Shown: positions 46,995-53,867 of the stretch, one piece after another
Numbering within the stretch: position 1 is the stretch's first letter
Layout of the letters: every line of letters starts with the position of its first letter
DNA from: Sphingomonas sp. PP-CE-1G-424
Lineage (GTDB): Bacteria > Pseudomonadota > Alphaproteobacteria > Sphingomonadales > Sphingomonadaceae
Direction: 5' to 3'
Assembly: GCF_004341085.1 (NCBI RefSeq)
Contig: NZ_SLXW01000002.1
Span: 62,001 to 126,000, forward strand
Length of the DNA stretch: 64,000 nucleotides
Made by a program: the position numbers and the translations under genes
The notes under the pieces: generated by a model
What the model was told of the DNA's origin: nothing
What the model saw: the letters and a program-made list of their open reading frames with translations, nothing else
The model's database searches: none

Positions 46995-49567
46995 GGGCGG
47001 AACTCCCGGGCGAGCGTTCGCACGTCCGCGGCTGAAATGCAGTTCATGGCGGCTGCGGCATGCGCGCGGCAGGCATCGATCGTGAGCGTCGCGACCAGCG
47101 CCTTGATCTCGGGGACGAGTGCGGGCGCGGACGAGAGTTCGCTGACGCCCAGCCCGATCAGGATCGGTACCGCGAGCGGATCGGAGGCGAGGCCCCCGCA
47201 CACGCCGGTCCATTTGCCGTGGACCGCACCGCCTTCGCAGGTCCGCGCAATCAGGCGGAGGACGGCGGGATGGAGCCCGTCGAGGTCGCTGGCGACCGCC
47301 GGATTGCCGCGGTCCATCGCGAGCGCGTATTGCGTCAGGTCGTTGGTGCCGATCGACAGGAAGTCGGCTTCGCTGGCGAGCAGGTCGGCGGTGACCGCGG
47401 CGGCGGGCGTCTCGATCATGATGCCGAGCGCGACATGCTCCGTATGCCCGATCGCGGCGGCCGCTGCGTCGAGCGCGGTGCGGACCGCGCGGAGCTCGGC
47501 GAGGCTCGCGATCATCGGGACCATGATCCGGCACTGGCCGGCGGGGCGGACCGCGAGGATCGCGCGCAGCTGGGCGTCGAGCATCTCGGGATGCGCGAGC
47601 CCGACGCGGATGCCGCGCAAGCCTAGCGCCGGGTTCTCTTCCGCGGCCATCGGGAGGTAGGGCGCGGGCTTGTCGCCGCCGATGTCGAGCAGGCGGACGA
47701 TCAGCGGGCGACCGTCGAGCGTGTCGGCGATGCGCTGGTAATCGGCGGTCTGTTCCTCGACGCTGGGCGCGCTGTCGCGTTCGAGGAACAGGAATTCGGT
47801 GCGGAGCAGGCCGCAGCCTTCGGCGCCGTTGCGGACGGCAGCGTCGGCGTCGTCGGCCGAGCCAAGGTTGGCGAAGGCTTCGATCCAGACGCCGTCCTGC
47901 GTGCGGCATTCCTGCGCGGCGTTGGCGAGCGCGGCGCGGCGGCGTTCGGTCTGCGCGTCGAACGCGGTTTGTGCCGCTGCCTGTGTTTCGGCATCGGGGG
48001 CGACGTGGAGCAGGCCGGCGCCGGCGTCGAGGATCAGCGGCGTTCCTGCAGTGATCTCGGCAAGCGCTGGGCCGACTGCGACGAGGGCTGGGAGTCCCAT
48101 CGTCGCGGCGAGGATCGCGACGTGCGAGGTCGGACCGCCGCGCTCTACGCAGAAGCCGACGATCGACGCGGTGTCGAGGCCGAGCAGATGTGAGGGGAGC
48201 AGGTCGTCGGCGAGCAGGATCGTGCCGGGCGGGAAACTCAGGCGCTCGTCGAGGTCTTCGCCGGCGAGCGCGCGGAGCACCTGGCGTTCGAGATCGAGCA
48301 TGTCGTCGGCGCGCTCGGCGAGGCGCGCGTCGCCGGTGGCGCGGAGCGCATCGGCCTGCGCGCGGATCGCTGTGCGCCAGGCGTAGGCGGCGCTGTCGCC
48401 TTGCGTGATCGCGGCGTGGGCGTCTTCGGTCAGCGTCGGGTCGTCGAGCAGCGCGGTATGCGCGGACAGGATCGCGCGCTCGGCGCCGGTTGCGGTGGCG
48501 GATTTGTTCGCGAGACGGTCTGCGACCAAACCGAGCGCGGCGTCGAGTGCGGCGCGTTCGGCGGTTGCACCTGCACCTTCGCGCGTCACGGCGATCTCGG
48601 CGAGGCGGAAGAGCCCGGCCTGGCCGATCGCGATGCCGGGGGAGGCGGTCACGCCGGGCAGGCGGCCGTCTGCGGGGAGGGTTGTGGCAGGTTTTCGCGC
48701 TCCTTGTTCCCCCGCGGAGGCGGGGGCCCAGGACCCAGCAGCACCATCGTTCTTGGCTCCTGGGCCCCCGCCTTCGCGGGGGAACTCCGATGTAGCTGTG
48801 GGAGCGGGGGCTTTCTCGCCCATGCCGCCGAGAATCAGGTCGCCGATCGCGGCGAGCGCGTCGGCGGCGTCCGGCCCGGTGGCGGCGAGCGTGATCTCGT
48901 CGCCGAGCTTTACGCCGAGCGCCATCAGCGCGACCGGGCTGCGGACGTTGCCCTCGCGCTCATCCTTCGTGATTTTGACTTCAGACACGAACTTCCGTGC
49001 GATCTCGCCGATCCTCGCCGCTGGCCGCGCGTGGATGCCGTGGACCAGCGGCACGACGATCGTGCGGCGGACCGTGTCGCCCTCGACCACCGCCACGTCG
49101 GCGGCATCGCGCGGTTCGAGCGTCATGATCGCCTCGCCGACGCCGACCAGCTTACCGGTTTCGCGGCGGACGATCGTGAAGCGCTCTGGGTTGGTCACGA
49201 TCACCGGCGTGATGACCGCGCGCGCTTCGCAGACCAGCAGGTCGAGATCGAAGCGGATCAGCGGATCGAGCCGCTGGACGCTCGCACCCTCGGTCACGCA
49301 AGGGCTGAACCCGCGCCCGCCGAGCGCCACCGTGTCGAGACCGATATGCATCAGGATCTCGGCGCCCTCGGGCGTCCGCAGCGTGATCGCGTGGCCGCTG
49401 GCGTGGACGCTCAGCACGACCGCGTCGCACGGTGCGTGCAGGCAGTCGCCGGTCGGGTCGACGGCGATCCCGTCGCCCATCATCCGTTCGGCGAAGACCG
49501 GGTCGGGGACCGCCTCGAGTGGCGATGCCCAGCCCTGGAGGGGCGACGTCAGGATGATCGGCTTCAT
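46991..49567 (-). CDS. Fused PTS EIIA(Glc)-HPr-EI phosphocarrier
   Basis: An 858-residue fusion: EIIA of the glucose type (about 1-150, His74 in MHIGLDTVALGG), HPr (about 165-250, His179 in GIHARPAA) and enzyme I (about 303-858, His482 in GGPTSHVAIL and the PEP-binding site ahead of GLLRTEFLF). It is a complete soluble PTS phosphorelay dedicated to the adjacent NagE, common in GlcNAc operons of xanthomonads and Caulobacter relatives. The linker between HPr and EI (residues about 259-290) is encoded by a palindromic repeat. The start follows the nagA stop by four bases. Confidence 0.94.
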   Translation of the reverse strand: MKPIILTSPLQGWASPLEAVPDPVFAERMMGDGIAVDPTGDCLHAPCDAVVLSVHASGHAITLRTPEGAEILMHIGLDTVALGGRGFSPCVTEGASVQRLDPLIRFDLDLLVCEARAVITPVIVTNPERFTIVRRETGKLVGVGEAIMTLEPRDAADVAVVEGDTVRRTIVVPLVHGIHARPAARIGEIARKFVSEVKITKDEREGNVRSPVALMALGVKLGDEITLAATGPDAADALAAIGDLILGGMGEKAPAPTATSEFPREGGGPGAKNDGAAGSWAPASAGEQGARKPATTLPADGRLPGVTASPGIAIGQAGLFRLAEIAVTREGAGATAERAALDAALGLVADRLANKSATATGAERAILSAHTALLDDPTLTEDAHAAITQGDSAAYAWRTAIRAQADALRATGDARLAERADDMLDLERQVLRALAGEDLDERLSFPPGTILLADDLLPSHLLGLDTASIVGFCVERGGPTSHVAILAATMGLPALVAVGPALAEITAGTPLILDAGAGLLHVAPDAETQAAAQTAFDAQTERRRAALANAAQECRTQDGVWIEAFANLGSADDADAAVRNGAEGCGLLRTEFLFLERDSAPSVEEQTADYQRIADTLDGRPLIVRLLDIGGDKPAPYLPMAAEENPALGLRGIRVGLAHPEMLDAQLRAILAVRPAGQCRIMVPMIASLAELRAVRTALDAAAAAIGHTEHVALGIMIETPAAAVTADLLASEADFLSIGTNDLTQYALAMDRGNPAVASDLDGLHPAVLRLIARTCEGGAVHGKWTGVCGGLASDPLAVPILIGLGVSELSSAPALVPEIKALVATLTIDACRAHAAAAMNCISAADVRTLAREFRP
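48702..48788. repeat. Palindromic repeat inside a coding region, in frame
   Basis: CCTTGTTCCCCCGCGGAGGC at the left end and GCCTTCGCGGGGGAACTCC at the right end form inverted arms, with GGGGGCCCAGGA and TCCTGGGCCCCC inside them. Length is 87 bp, exactly 29 codons. On the coding (minus) strand it translates to a Gly/Ala-rich linker (EFPREGGGPGAKN ... GSWAPASAGEQG) between HPr and EI. It is related to the intergenic repeat at 37390. Confidence 0.9.
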
Positions 49568-49571
49568 CGGT

Positions 49572-50765
49572 TCACGTCCTGCCCGCGACGAGTTGGCCGC
49601 CGATCCAGGTGCCCGCGGGCTTCAGATCGGCGGTGAGCGCGACCCAGTCTGCGCGCAGGCCGGGCGCGAGCGCACCGCGTTCGTGCGACAGGCCGAGGAA
49701 GGCGGCGGGGTTGGTCGCCGCCATTGCCGCCGCGGCAGGCACGTCGGCCTGCGTACGCGCGACGAAGTTGCGGACCGCGCCGGCCATGTCCAGATCGGAG
49801 CCGGCAAGCGTGCCGTCCTCGCCGAAGCACTTGCCGTCCTCGACATGGATCAGGCGCCCCTGAAGGCGGAAATCCTTGTCGACCGCGCCGACCGACGGCA
49901 TCGCGTCGCTGACCAGCATCAGCCGGTCGTGGGGGCGGGCATTGAGCGCGAGCCGCAGCGCGGCGTCATGGACGTGAAGACCGTCGGCGATCAGCCCGCA
50001 ATAGACGTGGCGATCGTCGAGTGCTGCACCGACCACGCCCGGCGCCCGGTGGAGCAGCGGCGACATCGCGTTGAACAGATGCGTGATGCCGGAGAGCCCC
50101 GCACCGACCGCATCGATGATCGTCTCGTAATCCGCATCGGTATGGCCCGCGCTGACGATCACGCCGCCCGCGACCAGCCGCGCGATCGACGCCGCATCGG
50201 TCAGTTCGGGCGCGAGCGTCACCATCACGCGCCCCTTGCGCGGACGGATCAGCAGTTCGATCATCGCATCGTCGAGCAGCCGGAACTTGGCGGGATCGTG
50301 GATGCCTTTCCGCGACGGGTTGATCCACGGGCCTTCGATATGCGCGCCGACCACGCCGGGAACGCCAGCCTCGATCGCTGCGTCCATCGCGTCGAGCGTC
50401 GCTGCGATCACCTCGGGTGTGTCGCTGATCAAGGTCGGCATGAACGCGGTCGTGCCGTACGGGACATGCGCCGCACCGATCGCGGCGATGCCGGCGACGG
50501 TCGGCTGGTCGTTGAGCAGTACGCCACCGCCACCGTTGACCTGCGTGTCGACGAAGCCGGGGACGAGCCAGCCGCCGCCCAGATCGACGACGCGATCGAT
50601 CGCATCGGACGGCGTACCATCGAGTGCGTCGATCGCGGCGATCCGGTCGCCGTCCACGGTGAACGTCGCGCCGTTCAGCAGCGCATCGCGCGTGACGATC
50701 GTACCGTTGACGAAGTGCATCCGAAGACCGTTCCTACCGTCGTTGCTCATGGTCTCGCCGCTCAT
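49572..50765 (-). CDS. nagA: N-acetylglucosamine-6-phosphate deacetylase
   Basis: A 397-residue amidohydrolase-superfamily enzyme. Metal and substrate residues appear in GAHIEGPWINPSRKGIHD (metal-binding Glu), SAGHTDADYE and THLFNAM, with VSDAM supplying the catalytic Asp. It removes acetate from GlcNAc-6-phosphate made by the PTS. ATG 50765 overlaps the upstream stop (ATGA); ATG 50750 or 50720 would be alternatives. A larger open frame upstream runs antisense-like through the SIS gene and is not coding. Confidence 0.94.
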   Translation of the reverse strand: MSGETMSNDGRNGLRMHFVNGTIVTRDALLNGATFTVDGDRIAAIDALDGTPSDAIDRVVDLGGGWLVPGFVDTQVNGGGGVLLNDQPTVAGIAAIGAAHVPYGTTAFMPTLISDTPEVIAATLDAMDAAIEAGVPGVVGAHIEGPWINPSRKGIHDPAKFRLLDDAMIELLIRPRKGRVMVTLAPELTDAASIARLVAGGVIVSAGHTDADYETIIDAVGAGLSGITHLFNAMSPLLHRAPGVVGAALDDRHVYCGLIADGLHVHDAALRLALNARPHDRLMLVSDAMPSVGAVDKDFRLQGRLIHVEDGKCFGEDGTLAGSDLDMAGAVRNFVARTQADVPAAAAMAATNPAAFLGLSHERGALAPGLRADWVALTADLKPAGTWIGGQLVAGRT

Positions 50766-51856
50766 ACCGTCCGCGTGACCTTGCTGAGATGAAGCGGTGC
50801 GTCGGGGTTCAGTCCGCGGCGAAGCGACAGCGCATTCGCCATCCGGTAGAAGCTCTGGATCATCAGGATCGGCTCGATCGCCGGGTGGGCGGTCAGCGCG
50901 ACCGGGGTGCCGTCGGCATCCGCCTTCGCATCCGCGAGACAGACGACCGCACCGCGTGCGCGAAATTCTGCCGCCGCCTCGCGGACGCCGTCGCCCGCCG
51001 TGTCGGAGGTCGCGAACGCGATCACCGGGAAGCCGTCGTTGACGATCGCCATCGGTCCGTGGCGGACTTCGGCGGCGCTGAACGCCTCGGCATGCAGCGC
51101 GCAGGTTTCCTTCAGCTTCAGCGCGGCTTCCTGGGCAATCCCGTAGCCATAGCCGCGGCCGATCACGAACAGGTTGTTGGCGTTCGCCAGCGCGTCGACG
51201 ATCGGCGACCAGTCCGCACCGAACGCGAGCGTCAGCATGTCCGGCAGCGTGTCGACGGCGTTGGCCAACGCCGCGTTCTCCGACCAGGCCGCAGTCAGGC
51301 CTGCGAACGCCGCGAGCGCGCAGATATAGGATTTGGTCGCGGCGACCGACTTCTCCGGCCCGGCCTTCAGCGCGATCAGCGTGTCGGCCATTTCCGCGAG
51401 CGGCGACGTCTCGTCGTTGACGAACGCGACGACATAGGCGCCGGCATTCTGATACGCGGTGACGGTCGCCAGCAGATCGGGGCTGCGGCCGCTCTGCGAT
51501 ACTGCGATGACGAGCGCGGTGCCGGGCGCCATCGGCGCGGCGTAGACCGACGATACCGAAGGCGCGGCGGAGGCGACGGGTACGCCGAGCAGCGTCTCGA
51601 TCAGGTACTTGCCGTAGGTCGCGGCATGATCCGACGAGCCGCGCGCGCACGTCACGACCACGGCGGGCGGGGCGGCACGAAGCCGTTCGCCGAGCGCGGC
51701 GAACGCATCGCGGTTGGCGGACAACAGCCGCGCGACCGCATCGGCGGATTCGGCGGCCTCGCTGAACATCAGCGTCCGGGTTTCGTCGTGCAGCGTTTCG
51801 TTTTGAAGCGTGCCGTCTTGCAGAGTGGACGCGCGGTCCTGGATAGTCTCGTTCAC
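50762..51856 (-). CDS. Glucosamine-6-phosphate deaminase, SIS type (NagB-II)
   Basis: A 364-residue protein with two SIS sugar-isomerase domains and no glutaminase domain, so it is the NagB-II (GlmS-isomerase-like) deaminase rather than GlmS. It contains CARGSSDHAATYGKYL and VSQSGRSPD in the first domain and GRGYGYGIAQEAALKLKET in the second. It would convert GlcN-6-phosphate to fructose-6-phosphate and ammonia. GTG 51856 is preferred because GGGGGG lies seven bases upstream. The first 27 residues are an unusual polar stretch with repeated LQ/LH-D/NET elements. Confidence 0.9.
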   Translation of the reverse strand: MNETIQDRASTLQDGTLQNETLHDETRTLMFSEAAESADAVARLLSANRDAFAALGERLRAAPPAVVVTCARGSSDHAATYGKYLIETLLGVPVASAAPSVSSVYAAPMAPGTALVIAVSQSGRSPDLLATVTAYQNAGAYVVAFVNDETSPLAEMADTLIALKAGPEKSVAATKSYICALAAFAGLTAAWSENAALANAVDTLPDMLTLAFGADWSPIVDALANANNLFVIGRGYGYGIAQEAALKLKETCALHAEAFSAAEVRHGPMAIVNDGFPVIAFATSDTAGDGVREAAAEFRARGAVVCLADAKADADGTPVALTAHPAIEPILMIQSFYRMANALSLRRGLNPDAPLHLSKVTRTV

Positions 51857-51890
51857 TTGATGCCCCCCGGCCGACGCGCGCGCGCCGACG

Positions 51891-52628
51891 TCAGATGTCG
51901 TTGAGTTCGGCGACGAGGTCGTACGCGTCGCCACGGTAATAGGATTGGGTGAATTCGGCCGCCCGACCGTCGCGCAGGAACCCGCGGCGTTCGATGAACA
52001 GACCCGCATGCCCCGCATCGACGCCGAGCATCTTGGCGTGCTCGGCGCTGAAATGGACCGCGCGCAGGCGCTGCAACGCGCGCACCTGGCGATTGCCGGC
52101 CACTTCGAGCGCCTTGTACAGCGAGTCCTGCACCGCATCGATCGATGGCAGGCAGTATCCCGCGATGGTGGTGTATTCGAGCGCCATCGGCACGTCGTCG
52201 GCATAGCGGATACGCTGGAAGCGATAGACCGCCGAGCCCGGCGACAGGCCGAGCGAAAGCGACTCCTCGGGCGTGACCATCCCCATCGTCCGGCTGACCC
52301 AGGCGCTGCTCGGCGTCCGGCCGCGCGAGATCATGTCTTCCGAGAACGACGAGAGTTTCGAGAAGCTCTTTTCGACGCGCGTCGCGACGAACGTGCCGGC
52401 GCCGCGACGCCGCGTCAGCAAACCTTCCTCGACCAGCCCGCCAATCGCTTTCCGCACGGTGATGCGCGACACGTCATATTCCACCGCGAGATCGCGCTCG
52501 GCTGGAATGGCGTCGTCCTTGGCCAGCACGTTGCGGTTGATCGCGTCGCGGATCAGCTGCTGGAGCTGGACGTAGAGCGGGGCGGGGTTGCCGTCCCGGA
52601 ATCGGCCGATGCTTGTGGAAAAGGACAT
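51891..52628 (-). CDS. nagR: GntR/HutC-family regulator, NagR/NagQ-like
   Basis: A 245-residue regulator with an N-terminal winged helix (about 15-80, IPAERDLAVEYDVSRITVRK) and a C-terminal UTRA effector domain (about 100-240). It stands second in the minus-strand operon, directly before the deaminase and nagA, so it most likely represses the GlcNAc genes and responds to GlcNAc-6-phosphate or GlcN-6-phosphate. Its operators may include TAACCAA-type sites in the divergent region at 53.7 kb. No strong ribosome site is visible. Confidence 0.9.
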   Translation of the reverse strand: MSFSTSIGRFRDGNPAPLYVQLQQLIRDAINRNVLAKDDAIPAERDLAVEYDVSRITVRKAIGGLVEEGLLTRRRGAGTFVATRVEKSFSKLSSFSEDMISRGRTPSSAWVSRTMGMVTPEESLSLGLSPGSAVYRFQRIRYADDVPMALEYTTIAGYCLPSIDAVQDSLYKALEVAGNRQVRALQRLRAVHFSAEHAKMLGVDAGHAGLFIERRGFLRDGRAAEFTQSYYRGDAYDLVAELNDI

Positions 52629-52714
52629 GTAGGCGACTTTCGCTGATGCCGGAGCGGGCCTCCGATAGATGCAGCCCGGCAACCGATCTGGGATACGTTA
52701 TGTATTGGTATTGT

Positions 52715-53491
52715 TCAAGCGGCTTGATGTAACACGTCTGTAAGAACCGCCTTGAGGGCGCGAACGCGGTCGATATCGGTGCGGCGTCGCCCTGCGGTCG
52801 TGAAGCCGAAACGGCGTTCGCGCGCCAGAGCCTCTGCATCGGCAACCTCGTCGAGATCGGATGCAATCGTACCGCACGAGGCATGGATCTCGACGATTCC
52901 GACATCGACAAACGCCGCGACATTGTCCGCGTCGATGCCGCTTCCCGCGAGAATGATGATCCGCCCGTCTGCGCGACGCTGCAATCTCGAGAGCATATCG
53001 AGGCCGTCGATCGCCTTCGGTGCGCCGCCGGACGTCAGCACGCGGTCGAACCCGAGCGCGATCGCGGCGTCGAGCGCGGCGGGCATGTCAGCGCACAGAT
53101 CGATCGCGCGATGGAGCGTCAGTGATAGTGGCGCGCGCCGCGCTGTGCCTGCCGATCGGGCATGCGCGACCAATGACGCCAGCGTTTCGGTGTCGAGCCT
53201 GTGATCGGTGTAGGTGGCACCGATGACGACGCCGGCGAGGCCCGCTTCGGCTGCCGCGGTGATGTCGCCGGCGATCATCGCCAGCTCGCGCGCGGTATAG
53301 TGGAATCCCCCTTCGCGCGGTCTGGCAAGCAAATGGACCGGGATTGGCGCGCTTGCCGCCGCGGCGATCAGTGAAGGTGACGGCGTCAGGCCGCCCAGCG
53401 CCAGCGCGGCGCAGAGTTCGACGCGATCTGCGCCCCCGGCAATGGCGGCGTCCAATCCCGCGATATCGTCGACGCATATCTCCAGCGCCAT
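52715..53491 (-). CDS. cutC: CutC family protein
   Basis: A 258-residue TIM-barrel protein of the CutC family: EICVDDIAGLDAAIAGGADRVELC at the start (key residues Glu, Arg, Glu), RPREGGFHYT, TLHRAIDL and LTSGG later, all family signatures. GGGAGGG lies eight bases before the ATG. It is named for copper homeostasis, but that role is disputed. Its place at the head of a GlcNAc operon suggests a sugar-related function here. It is divergent from the TonB receptor. Confidence 0.92.
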   Translation of the reverse strand: MALEICVDDIAGLDAAIAGGADRVELCAALALGGLTPSPSLIAAAASAPIPVHLLARPREGGFHYTARELAMIAGDITAAAEAGLAGVVIGATYTDHRLDTETLASLVAHARSAGTARRAPLSLTLHRAIDLCADMPAALDAAIALGFDRVLTSGGAPKAIDGLDMLSRLQRRADGRIIILAGSGIDADNVAAFVDVGIVEIHASCGTIASDLDEVADAEALARERRFGFTTAGRRRTDIDRVRALKAVLTDVLHQAA

Positions 53492-53867
53492 GGATGCCCT
53501 CCCGATCGTCGTAATTATATTACGTTTGGCCGATCGAATCGCCGGGTTCAATCCCGAACCGACAGTTTCTTGTAAGAAGTGGTATTACAATAACTTGGCA
53601 CCGCAGCCGCGCATGTGTGTCAAAACGAAACTGCGGAATCCGCTAGGCTATTGATACGACTGTATATTATACGATCGCCTGATTGGTGTCCTGGGGTGGT
53701 AACCAAACTGTAATTTCCGATGGATTCTGAAAATGAATTGGTTATACATTACGCCTGCCGAGCCACTCAAAGAGTAACCAAAACAGTACCAGGTGGCAGG
53801 TGATCGAAGCGACGCCGACAGCGTCGGGGGAAGGCGCTGCGGCGTCGATTAGGAAGGGGTTTCGACA
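53492..53867. promoter_or_regulatory. Divergent control region with TAACCAA-type sites and a GTATATTATAC palindrome
   Basis: This 376-bp AT-richer gap contains no gene. It holds GTAACCAAACTGTAA (53699-53713), GTAACCAAAACAGTAC (53774-53789) and the inverted copy TTGGTTATAC (53738-53747). TGGTAACCA (53697-53705) and GTATATTATAC (53662-53672) are perfect odd palindromes. As it separates the GlcNAc operon from the receptor/glycosidase operon, these are the best operator candidates for NagR. Inference; no binding consensus was tested. Confidence 0.55.
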
